DNA of 64,000 nt from Burkholderiales bacterium (lineage in GTDB: Bacteria > Pseudomonadota > Gammaproteobacteria > Burkholderiales > SG8-41), in NCBI GenBank assembly GCA_030684405.1, contig JAUXYA010000018.1, positions 35,199 to 99,198 on the forward strand. The letters are read 5' to 3'. Both the position numbers and the translations under genes were made by a program. Of the stretch, positions 37,640 through 45,508 are shown in pieces. Each line of letters opens with the position of its first letter. Positions within the stretch are counted from its first letter, which is position 1. Under the pieces are notes generated by a model. The model did not search any database. It saw only the letters and a list, made by a program, of their open reading frames with translations, and was not told the origin of the DNA.

Positions 37640-38605
37640 ATGTTCGCACGAGCCCTGGTATCGCTGGTGTTGTTCGCAGTCGCAGGCGGCGTTGCAGCGC
37701 AGACGCCTTATCCCTCGAAACCGATCCGCATGATCATTCCCTACCCGCCCGGCGGGGGCACTGACATACTGGGCCGCCCGATTGCGCGCAATCTCGGCGA
37801 AAAACTGGGTCAGCCGATTATTGTCGAAAATCGCGGTGGCGCCTCCGGCATGGTGGGCGCAGAAATCGCCGCGCGCAGCGCGCCCGACGGCTACACGATC
37901 CTGATGAGCACCTCCGGGGAAGCTGCGCTCAATGTTGCGCTCTACCCGAAAATGAACTACGACCCGATCAAGGACTTCGTGCCGGTGACGCAGATCGGCG
38001 TCTCGCCGCTGGTGCTTGTCGCACACCCATCGCTGCCGGCCAAGAACGTCAAGGAATACATTGCGCTCGCCAAACGGCAGCCCGGGGTACTCAGTTACTC
38101 GTCCATCGGTGCCGGCAGCGCCCAGCACATGGCGGGCGAATGGATGAGACTGCTCTCCGGTGCGGATGTCCTGCACGTTCCCTACAAGGGTGGCGGGCCA
38201 CAGATCACCGACCTGCTGGGCGGACACTCCCCCAGCGGTTTCCTCGCGTTGCCGGTCGCCGCCCCGCATATCAAGAGTGGGCGCGTTCGCGCGGTTGGCA
38301 TGACTTCAGCGAAACGTTCCGCCGCATTCCCGGATGTCGTGACATTTGACGAGTCCGGGATGCCCGGCTTCGAGGTCAGCCAGTGGTGGGCGATCTTCGT
38401 GCCGCGCGGCACGCCCGGCGCCATCGTGACCCGGCTGCACGCAGAAATCTCGGCTTACGTCAAAACGGCCGATATGAGAGGACGTATGGCTGATCTCGGA
38501 GTCGACCCGGTTGGCGGCACACCTGAGCAGTTGGGCGAGCTGGTACGCTCGGAAATCGCCAAATTCAAGCGCATCGTCGCAGATGCGAAAATCACGCTGA
38601 ACTGA
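37640..38605 (+). CDS. Bug/TctC-family periplasmic solute-binding protein
   Basis: The 321-residue protein has a signal peptide (MFARALVSLVLFAVAGGVAA, cleavage before QTPYP) and the Bug-family pattern: YPSKPIRMIIPYPPGGGTD, ENRGGASG and PYKGGGPQ. Bug proteins capture carboxylates for tripartite tricarboxylate transporters or act as orphan receptors; no TctA/TctB genes are adjacent, so this is likely an orphan. A GGAGGAG site precedes the ATG. It is convergent with homospermidine synthase. The ligand cannot be read from the sequence. Confidence 0.92.
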   Translation: MFARALVSLVLFAVAGGVAAQTPYPSKPIRMIIPYPPGGGTDILGRPIARNLGEKLGQPIIVENRGGASGMVGAEIAARSAPDGYTILMSTSGEAALNVALYPKMNYDPIKDFVPVTQIGVSPLVLVAHPSLPAKNVKEYIALAKRQPGVLSYSSIGAGSAQHMAGEWMRLLSGADVLHVPYKGGGPQITDLLGGHSPSGFLALPVAAPHIKSGRVRAVGMTSAKRSAAFPDVVTFDESGMPGFEVSQWWAIFVPRGTPGAIVTRLHAEISAYVKTADMRGRMADLGVDPVGGTPEQLGELVRSEIAKFKRIVADAKITLN

Positions 38606-38606
38606 A

Positions 38607-38653
38607 GCGTCTCAACGACGGCGGCGCGACCCGTTTCGTGCCGCCCGAGACGC
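38607..38653. terminator. Hairpin between convergent receptor and hss genes
   Basis: An outer stem GCGTCTC/GAGACGC and an inner stem GGCGGC/GCCGCC fill the 48-bp gap exactly. No T-run follows, so termination in either direction is plausible but not certain. Confidence 0.5.
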
Positions 38654-40069
38654 CTAGACAACCCGGATGTTCTTGAACTGCCAGGGATCCGTGGTATCGA
38701 GGTCTTCGGCAAAAGGATGATTGCGGCCCTGTAGCGGGTTCCAGTCCGAATACGCACCGACCAGCTTGCCCAGATAGGGATTGGCCACCTCCAGCACCCG
38801 GCGGAAATCCATGTGGTCCGGATCGATGATTCCGGCTTGCGGGTTCTCCATTGCCCAGACAATGCCGCCAAGCACGCCTGCCGCAACCTGCAGGCTCGTC
38901 GCATTGTTGTAAGGCGCCAGGCTGCGCGCCTCTTCGATCGACAACTGCGAGCCGTACCAGTAGGCGCCCTTCTTGTGCCCCAGCAGCAGGGCACCGAGTT
39001 CGTCGTTGCCCCCGCTGATTTCATCGCGCAGCAACCTGCGCTGCTCCTGGCCAATCCAGTTGCGCCCTGCCAGCTCGTTAACAGACAGCACCGTGTCGTC
39101 GCAGGGGTGGTAAGAATAATGGCAGGTAGGCCGATAAACCACCTCCTCGCCCTTCTTCACGGTCAGGTAATCCGCGATCGAAATCGCCTCACCATGAGTG
39201 ATCAGAAAACCGTGGAAGGCGCCTGCCGCCGGGGTCCAGGTGCGCACTTTCACCGAAGCGCCGGGACGATCCAGGTAAATCGCAGCCTTGCATCCGAAAT
39301 CGTGGTGCCGGCCTTCCGGCGGGAAATGTTTTTCGTGCGAGCCCCAGCCCAGCTCACAGGGCTGCGAGCCCTCTCCTATGAAGCCGTCGACCGACCAGGT
39401 GTTGACGAATTCTCCCGGGCGCTTGCGGATCGGGGCGACCTGGGTATCGCGCTCGGAGCAGTGAATCGACTTGATGCCGAGTTCCATCGCGAGCTGCGCC
39501 CACTCATCCCGGGATTTCGGAATGTCGCTGCTTCCAAGGATATCCTGCGCCAGATTCACCAAGCCCTGCTTGACCCAGTGTGAAATCAGGCCCGGGTTGG
39601 CGCCATGAGTCGGAAGGACAGTCGAGCTTTTCGGATACTTCCTGCGCAGATCGAGAACATCCTCGCGCTGGCCATAATTGGAACGCCGTGAAGCGGACAC
39701 GGAGGGATCGGTATAGCCGCCAGCCCAAGGTTCGATGCATGAGTCGGTGTAAAGAACACCTTTCTCACAGCAATACTCGATCAGCGCGGAACTCGCCACG
39801 TCAACCGAAAGATTGATCAGGAAATCGCCGGGGGTGAGGCGAGAATCGAGGATCGCGCGATAGTTCTCGCGCGTAAGGGGATTTACTTCGTAACGAATGC
39901 CGAAGAATTCTGCTTCGGCGCGGCCACGGTCATGCCCTGTGATGATCGAAATCCGCTCTCGAGGGATGTCGATATGGCGCAGCAAAAGCGGTAACACGCC
40001 CTGCGCGACCGAACCGAAACCGACGAAAACGATCTTCCCATTAAATTTGAAATACTTTTTGTCGGCCAT
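38654..40069 (-). CDS. hss: Homospermidine synthase
   Basis: The 471-residue NAD-dependent enzyme makes homospermidine from putrescine (or putrescine plus spermidine). The N-terminal Rossmann motif VFVGFGSVAQGVLPLL, the IEPWAGGYTDP segment and HGANPGLISHW are visible, and length fits bacterial Hss. It may have its own promoter in the divergent 178-bp region shared with the aldehyde dehydrogenase gene. Confidence 0.92.
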   Translation of the reverse strand: MADKKYFKFNGKIVFVGFGSVAQGVLPLLLRHIDIPRERISIITGHDRGRAEAEFFGIRYEVNPLTRENYRAILDSRLTPGDFLINLSVDVASSALIEYCCEKGVLYTDSCIEPWAGGYTDPSVSASRRSNYGQREDVLDLRRKYPKSSTVLPTHGANPGLISHWVKQGLVNLAQDILGSSDIPKSRDEWAQLAMELGIKSIHCSERDTQVAPIRKRPGEFVNTWSVDGFIGEGSQPCELGWGSHEKHFPPEGRHHDFGCKAAIYLDRPGASVKVRTWTPAAGAFHGFLITHGEAISIADYLTVKKGEEVVYRPTCHYSYHPCDDTVLSVNELAGRNWIGQEQRRLLRDEISGGNDELGALLLGHKKGAYWYGSQLSIEEARSLAPYNNATSLQVAAGVLGGIVWAMENPQAGIIDPDHMDFRRVLEVANPYLGKLVGAYSDWNPLQGRNHPFAEDLDTTDPWQFKNIRVV

Positions 40070-40173
40070 TTCATAAACTGGTGTTGTCTTTTTTCGGGAA
40101 CCGCGAGTCTAACAACTTTTGCCCGGCTCGGACAGCGCGAAGGCAGCACTGCAAGACCTTTGCAGCCACTGGC

Positions 40174-40179
40174 TATAAT
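40174..40179 (+). promoter_or_regulatory. Consensus -10 element upstream of the acylating aldehyde dehydrogenase
   Basis: TATAAT is a perfect -10 hexamer, 68 bases before the ATG at 40248. The -35 region (GCAAGA at 17-bp spacing) is poor, so an activator may be needed. The gap also carries the divergent start of hss. Confidence 0.45.
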
Positions 40180-40247
40180 GGCGGCATTCGAACCATAACG
40201 CCCGCGGTGGCCGTAATCCGGCCCGGGGCAAAAAGACGGGAACGAAA

Positions 40248-41675
40248 ATGGCTGCCACGTATCCGCAATCCGACATCTCCGCTGCCGCGCAAACGGTTGC
40301 CAACCTTGTTGCGCGGGCGCGCAAGGCGCAATCAGCCATCGAACGCTATTCGCAGGCGCAACTCGACGAACTGGCCATGGCGGCTGGCTGGGCGATCATG
40401 GAGCCTTCGCGCAACCGCACACTCGCGGAAATTGCCGTGCGCGACACCGGGCTGGGCACGGTGGACGACAAGATCAACAAGAACCACCGCAAGACGCTGG
40501 GCCTGATGCGTGATCTGCAGGGTGCGATCTCCACCGGCGTGCTGAGGGAGCTGCCGGAACTGGGCATCACCGAAATCGCGCGCCCCGTCGGTGTCGTGGC
40601 CGCCGTCGTACCTTCAACCAATCCCGGCGCCACACCTGCCAACAACATCATCAACGCACTGAAATGCGGCAATGCAGTCATTCTGTCGCCCTCGCCCAAA
40701 GGTTTTTCGACCGCGGCCAAACTCCTCGATTTCATCCACGCCGAGTTCGCGCGAACAGGCGCACCCGCAGATCTGGTGCAAACGCTGCCACATCCGGTAA
40801 CCAAGGAACTCAGCAAGGAACTGATGAAGCAGTGCGACCTTGTCGTGATCACCGGATCGCAGGCCAACGTGCGCGCGGGTTACTCCAGCGGCACACCGGC
40901 ATTGGGGGTTGGCGCCGGCAACGTCGCGGTGATCGTCGATGACTCCGCCGACCTCGACGCTGCCGCCCAGAAAATCATGCGCTCTAAGATTTTCGACAAT
41001 GCCACCAGTTGCTCCTCTGAAAACAGCCTGATCATTCACGCTGCCGTGTATGACCGCATGCTCGAGGCCCTGGCAAAAGCCGGTGGCGCGCTGCTCACCA
41101 CGGAAGAAAAAACAACCCTGCAGGGCGCGATGTTCCCCGGCGGGAAACTTTCACCCGCAGTCACTGCCCAGTCAGTCCGCAAAATCTGTGACGTGGCAGG
41201 CCTGACCCGCGCCGAAGCCATCGGCGCGAAATGCCTGATGGTTGAGGAATCCGGCTTCGGCCAGTCCGCCCCCTTCTCCGGCGAAAAACTCTCGCCGGTG
41301 ATGGCGATCTACAAGGCGCGCGACTTCGACCACGCCTTCGACATCCTGAAATCAATCTACGCCTACCAGGGCAACGGCCACTCCTGCGGCATCCACACAA
41401 AGAATAACGAGCACATTCAGAGGCTCGGCATTGAGATGACGGTCTGCCGTGTAATTGTCAACCAGGCCCATGCCATCGCCAACGGCGGCAACTTCGACAA
41501 CGGCCTGCCGTTCTCGTTGACCATGGGCTGCGGCACCTGGGGCGGCAACAGCTTCTCAGAGAACCTCAATTACCGGCACTTCATGAACACCACGCGCATT
41601 GTGCGCACGATCCCGCCGCGCGAGCCCTCGGTGGACGAGATCTTCGGTGACTATCGAAAAAAACACCGCATCTAG
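40248..41675 (+). CDS. CoA-acylating aldehyde dehydrogenase, SauS-like
   Basis: The 475-residue protein belongs to the acylating aldehyde dehydrogenases (EutE/AdhE-N type). The catalytic cysteine is C255 in DNATSCSSENS; VPSTNPGATPANNI and GYSSGTPALGVGAGN form the active-site and cofactor regions; GCGTWGGNS is near the C-terminus. As I recall the family, it most resembles SauS, the sulfoacetaldehyde dehydrogenase of Cupriavidus necator, but propanal or glycolaldehyde relatives are close. It is 59 bp upstream of an acyl-CoA ligase, as sauS and sauT are paired. The substrate is inference. Confidence 0.8.
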   Translation: MAATYPQSDISAAAQTVANLVARARKAQSAIERYSQAQLDELAMAAGWAIMEPSRNRTLAEIAVRDTGLGTVDDKINKNHRKTLGLMRDLQGAISTGVLRELPELGITEIARPVGVVAAVVPSTNPGATPANNIINALKCGNAVILSPSPKGFSTAAKLLDFIHAEFARTGAPADLVQTLPHPVTKELSKELMKQCDLVVITGSQANVRAGYSSGTPALGVGAGNVAVIVDDSADLDAAAQKIMRSKIFDNATSCSSENSLIIHAAVYDRMLEALAKAGGALLTTEEKTTLQGAMFPGGKLSPAVTAQSVRKICDVAGLTRAEAIGAKCLMVEESGFGQSAPFSGEKLSPVMAIYKARDFDHAFDILKSIYAYQGNGHSCGIHTKNNEHIQRLGIEMTVCRVIVNQAHAIANGGNFDNGLPFSLTMGCGTWGGNSFSENLNYRHFMNTTRIVRTIPPREPSVDEIFGDYRKKHRI

Positions 41676-41700
41676 CATCCCCGCAGCCTGGTTTTTCCCA

Positions 41701-41734
41701 ATCACGATTCACCGTTTACCATTCACCGCCGCTG
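41701..41734 (+). repeat. Heptamer array directly before the CoA ligase gene
   Basis: Four seven-base units of form NTYACNN (for example TTCACCG twice and TTTACCA) end six bases before the ATG at 41735. The array occupies the place of the ribosome-binding site; no separate Shine-Dalgarno sequence is visible. Confidence 0.7.
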
Positions 41735-43240
41735 ATGCGCACCATCCGCCACATCGTTGACACCCGCGACGCGCAGCAACCCGGCGCGACCTGGCTGATC
41801 GCGCCGGAGACCGGCGCGACGATGACTTATGCGCAACTGCAGCGCGACTCGCGCAATCTCGCGCGCTTCCTGCTCGGCAAGGGACTAAACAAAGGCGACA
41901 AGGTCGCGCTGATGCTGCACAACGGCTACCAGACCGCGCGCCTGCTGATCGGCGTGATGTATGGCGGTTTCATGGTCGCGCCGCTGAACCTGCTGGCCCA
42001 ACCCTCGCAGCTCGCCTACGTGCTGGAGCATTCCGACACCCGCGTCGTCTTCACCAGCGAAGAATTTGCCGGGCGCCTGCAAGAAGCCCTCGCCGGAATC
42101 CCGCGCGAAATCATCGTCGTCGCCATCGACCCCGACGCGACGGAAATCCTCGACCCTGCGGTATCGCCCGAAATCACGCTGCCTGAAGTCGCTGAAGCCG
42201 ACGACGCGCTGCTGATGTACACCTCCGGCACCACCGGCAAGCCGAAAGGCTGCGTGCTCTCCAACCGCAGCGTCTGCGCCGGCGGTGAATACACCAGCGC
42301 CGCGCATGAACTCACCGCCCAGGACCGCGTGCTCTGCGCAATGCCGCTGTACCACATCAACGGCCAGATCGTGACCGCCGTCGCCCCGCTGGTGCACGGC
42401 GGCAGCGTGGTGATGCCGCACCGCTTCAGCGTCAGCGGCTACTGGGAACTGGTCGCCAAATACCAGTGCACCTGGGTCAATGTCGTGCCGACCATCATCG
42501 CTTATTTGATGAACGCGCCAACGCCGAGGGAAAAAGGACTCGACGTCTCGCGCGTCAAATTCTGCCGCTCGGCCTCCGCCCCGCTGCCGCCGGAACTGCA
42601 CCGCGCCTTCGAAGACAAATTCGGCATTGGCATCATCGAAACATTCGGCATGACCGAAACCAACGCGCCCTGCTTCACCAATCCGTACGACCCGAAAAAA
42701 CGCAAGATCGGCAGCCCCGGCACTGCTTACGGCAATGAAGCAAAAGTCATCGACCCCGCCACCGGCAAGGAACAACCGCCCGGCACGCCCGGCGAACTGA
42801 TGGTGCGCGGCGACAATGTGATGACCGGCTACTACAAGGACCCGGAGAACACCGCGAAGACGCTGAAACCGGACGGCTGGATGCACACCGGTGATCTGGG
42901 CTTCATGGACGAGGACGGCTTCGTCTTCGTCACCGGCCGCATCAAGGAATTGATCATCAAGGGCGGCGAAAACATCGCACCGCGCGAGATCGACGAAGCC
43001 CTGCTCAAACATCCCGCCGTGCTCGAAGCCGCGGCGGTGGGCATCCCCGATCCCAACTACGGCCAGGAAATCATGGCCTGCGTAATCCTCAAACCCGGCA
43101 CCGAATGTACGGCAGAAGCGCTCGCGGCGTTCTCGGCACAGGAACTCGGCAAGTACAAGACGCCCAAGATCATCAAGTTCGTGAATGAACTGCCGAAGGG
43201 GCCGTCGGGCAAGGTACAGCGGTTAAAACTTCTCGAATAA
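41735..43240 (+). CDS. AMP-forming acyl-CoA ligase, SauT-like
   Basis: The 501-residue ANL-family enzyme has the ATP-binding loop MYTSGTTGKPKG, the GMTETNAP region, YKDPENTAKTL...GWMHTGDLGF and the C-terminal catalytic Lys region PSGKVQR. It should activate a carboxylic acid with CoA. Next to an acylating dehydrogenase, an acid-to-acyl-CoA-to-aldehyde sequence (or the reverse) is likely; the known precedent is sulfoacetate activation by SauT. Sulfoacetaldehyde acetyltransferase (Xsc) and a sulfoacetate transporter are not in the window. Confidence 0.82.
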   Translation: MRTIRHIVDTRDAQQPGATWLIAPETGATMTYAQLQRDSRNLARFLLGKGLNKGDKVALMLHNGYQTARLLIGVMYGGFMVAPLNLLAQPSQLAYVLEHSDTRVVFTSEEFAGRLQEALAGIPREIIVVAIDPDATEILDPAVSPEITLPEVAEADDALLMYTSGTTGKPKGCVLSNRSVCAGGEYTSAAHELTAQDRVLCAMPLYHINGQIVTAVAPLVHGGSVVMPHRFSVSGYWELVAKYQCTWVNVVPTIIAYLMNAPTPREKGLDVSRVKFCRSASAPLPPELHRAFEDKFGIGIIETFGMTETNAPCFTNPYDPKKRKIGSPGTAYGNEAKVIDPATGKEQPPGTPGELMVRGDNVMTGYYKDPENTAKTLKPDGWMHTGDLGFMDEDGFVFVTGRIKELIIKGGENIAPREIDEALLKHPAVLEAAAVGIPDPNYGQEIMACVILKPGTECTAEALAAFSAQELGKYKTPKIIKFVNELPKGPSGKVQRLKLLE

Positions 43241-43519
43241 GGTGGAATCCCACGTGCGGCCCAGCGCAACATTAATTACTTGTTTTAATTGATATTTTTG
43301 TTATTTCGTCAGTAAGTTACCTTGGTTGTCAAGACCGGGCAGACAGGCTGATCGACACAAAAACCCTGCGCAAGCGCGCGGAAGAAGCCGTGAAAGCGTG
43401 TAGCGGAAACCTAGCATCAACCCGCAACACGCTCGAAATCGCCTGCAAACTCCTCGTCACCCTGGAGAAGAAAAAGAAACCTCAGGCAGGCGCTGACCCG
43501 GCGACCCTCATCAATACCA
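43241..43519. other. Intergenic stretch with coding-like remnant
   Basis: The first 80 bases are AT-rich (TTGTTTTAATTGATATTTTTG) with no clear promoter. From about 43,330 to 43,550 a plus-strand frame reads like a Lys/Arg/Ala-rich helical protein tail (LIDTKTLRKRAEEAVKACSG onward), but it has no ATG, only a GTG at 43390, and runs into the antisense of the NnrU gene. It may be a gene fragment; I do not call a gene. Confidence 0.3.
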
Positions 43520-44098
43520 TCAGCCGAAAGGCCCCACCCCGATCAGCCAGCGGTGCGCCCAGAACGCAAACACCGCCCACAGAACAAATCCGGCAATCAC
43601 TGTCAGCGCGGAATACATGACCGTTCCAGACGGATACACCGTGCCGGCCCTGCGATCACGCCGCCGAGCGGCAACGAACCCGGCAATCGCCCACACCAGG
43701 AACGCTCCAAACAGGATCACGTCGGCGAGACGTCCGTTCGACAGCAAGTGCGCAAAGGCCCAGAGCTTGACGCCGGCATACATGGGATGTCCGACAGCCG
43801 CCTTGATGTGGTTGCGTGGCACATAGGCCGCCACAAGCAGCACAAAAGACGGCAGCATCAGCAACGCCGCAATATGCCGCGTGAACAACGGCGGATCGTA
43901 GAGAATAACGGGAACCTGCCGCGCCTCGCCATAGCCCCATACCAGTACGACAAAGCCGGCAATCGACCACAGCGAATAGATGCCTTTCCAGCCGAGTTCG
44001 CCAATACCCTCGATTTTCTCGGTGCGCCAGCCATCGGCGACAATCCGCATCGAGTGCGTACCCAGAAAGAAAAGCAGGCCGATAACCAGATAAATCAT
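43520..44098 (-). CDS. NnrU family membrane protein
   Basis: The 192-residue protein has six hydrophobic segments and family features such as FFLGTHSMRI near the N-terminus and HPMYAGVKLWAFAHLL. NnrU was first described with nitrite/nitric oxide reductase genes but is widespread; some relatives are linked to isoprenoid or heme-related chemistry. The ATG at 44098 has a GAGG site eight bases upstream. It follows hlyD by 43 bp and may be on the same transcript, but no functional link is evident. Confidence 0.82.
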   Translation of the reverse strand: MIYLVIGLLFFLGTHSMRIVADGWRTEKIEGIGELGWKGIYSLWSIAGFVVLVWGYGEARQVPVILYDPPLFTRHIAALLMLPSFVLLVAAYVPRNHIKAAVGHPMYAGVKLWAFAHLLSNGRLADVILFGAFLVWAIAGFVAARRRDRRAGTVYPSGTVMYSALTVIAGFVLWAVFAFWAHRWLIGVGPFG

Positions 44099-44141
44099 AC
44101 AAGCCACCTCATGAAATTAAGGACACTGAAACGAAATCCAT

Positions 44142-45503
44142 TTAACGCTCCCGTGCGGCCTCATGAAACGCCCTGCTCACCGGGGAAAGGAGATATTCCA
44201 GTACCGTGCGTGTCCCCAGATGAATTTCCGCAGCGACCTGCATGCCAGGATTCAAGGGGTATTTGGCGCTACCGCTGATAAGTTCCTGGGATCCAAGTTC
44301 GATAATAGTCTTATAGGACAGAGACTGCCCAATTCGATTGCGTCCGATCTCCACGCCAACCGCTGCCGCGCCCTGACTTTCAGTTGCATCGGCACCGACT
44401 TTCAGGACTTCACCCTGGACCATGCCATATTTCTGAAACTGGAACGCGGACAGCTTCAACCTGACTGATTGTCCCGGCTTCACAAAACCCACATCATCAT
44501 TGTTAATCCAAACCTCAGCCACCAGAGGCACCCCCACCGGAACCAAGGTCATCAATATTGTCCCTGGAGCAGCCACCGTTCCAACCGTGTGTGTCGCGAG
44601 GTCCTTGACGATACCCGCCTGTGGCGCCCGGAGCTCCATCTGTCCGAATCTGTGTTGCTGCTTGACCAACTCTTCCTCCAGTCGACGCGCTTCAGCGGCC
44701 GTGTCCACACGCTCTTTCTGCAACTGCTGCCGATAGTTCGAACTGGCCTGAGATAAACGCTTCTCTGCCTGCAAGATCAGGGCCTGCAAGCCCGCGACAT
44801 TCTCGGATTGCGCCTTGAGATCCTGCGCACTTTCGAGATACACGCGCATCCGCTCCTGAGCCATCAACTTCCCGGCGAATCCCTGCCTGGCCAAATCAGC
44901 CCAGCCATCGGCCGTTTCCTTGTACAGGGGAACCGTTTGCTGGAGCTTGCTCTCAACCTCACGTGCAGCCCGCAGATCGCGCTGCGCTTTAAGCAAACTG
45001 GCTTTTTCCAGATCCGTCACGTCCTGGTGGGCGTCGCGCCGTGCACGATACTGTGCATCTACCTGTCGGAACAGCACGTTATCGTCGTCGGCAAGCTTCA
45101 AGATGGGCGTCCCTGTCATTTCCGCATCGATCCGGCGCAATTGAAGAAGCTTGAAATTCAATTCGCTCCCGACGACACGATGGTCGGCTTCAAGCAGCCT
45201 GGGATCCATGCGCATCAGGACCTGCCCTGTCTCGACCTGCTGCCCCTCCTTCACCAGAATTTCCCGTACAACACCCTGCTCCATCGGCTGCACGATGCGC
45301 AAGTAGGACTGCGGCACCAGTTTTCCTGAAGCCACTGCCACGATATCCAGACGGGCAAAAACCGCCCATGCCAGCAGGCAACCGAAAAAAATCAGAAGCC
45401 CTCTGAGTAGCCAACTCGACAAGGGCGAAGGCGGCGTGTGCTGAATCCGCAATAGCGGTGCCATGAAATCTCTTGGGGACACTCCTTGGCTCGATTTCGA
45501 CAT
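44142..45503 (-). CDS. hlyD: HlyD-family type I secretion adaptor
   Basis: The 453-residue membrane fusion protein has a short cytoplasmic N-terminus, one membrane helix (about 31-52), a long periplasmic coiled-coil hairpin (about 110-290) and a lipoyl/beta-barrel region (LRAPQAGIVKDLATHTVG, then VWINNDDVGFVKPGQ). It bridges an inner-membrane ABC exporter and TolC. It starts 5 bp after the giant RTX gene, clearly one operon. The ABC exporter (HlyB) and TolC partners are not next to it, so the system must use components encoded elsewhere. Confidence 0.92.
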   Translation of the reverse strand: MSKSSQGVSPRDFMAPLLRIQHTPPSPLSSWLLRGLLIFFGCLLAWAVFARLDIVAVASGKLVPQSYLRIVQPMEQGVVREILVKEGQQVETGQVLMRMDPRLLEADHRVVGSELNFKLLQLRRIDAEMTGTPILKLADDDNVLFRQVDAQYRARRDAHQDVTDLEKASLLKAQRDLRAAREVESKLQQTVPLYKETADGWADLARQGFAGKLMAQERMRVYLESAQDLKAQSENVAGLQALILQAEKRLSQASSNYRQQLQKERVDTAAEARRLEEELVKQQHRFGQMELRAPQAGIVKDLATHTVGTVAAPGTILMTLVPVGVPLVAEVWINNDDVGFVKPGQSVRLKLSAFQFQKYGMVQGEVLKVGADATESQGAAAVGVEIGRNRIGQSLSYKTIIELGSQELISGSAKYPLNPGMQVAAEIHLGTRTVLEYLLSPVSRAFHEAARER

Positions 45504-45508
45504 GGACT

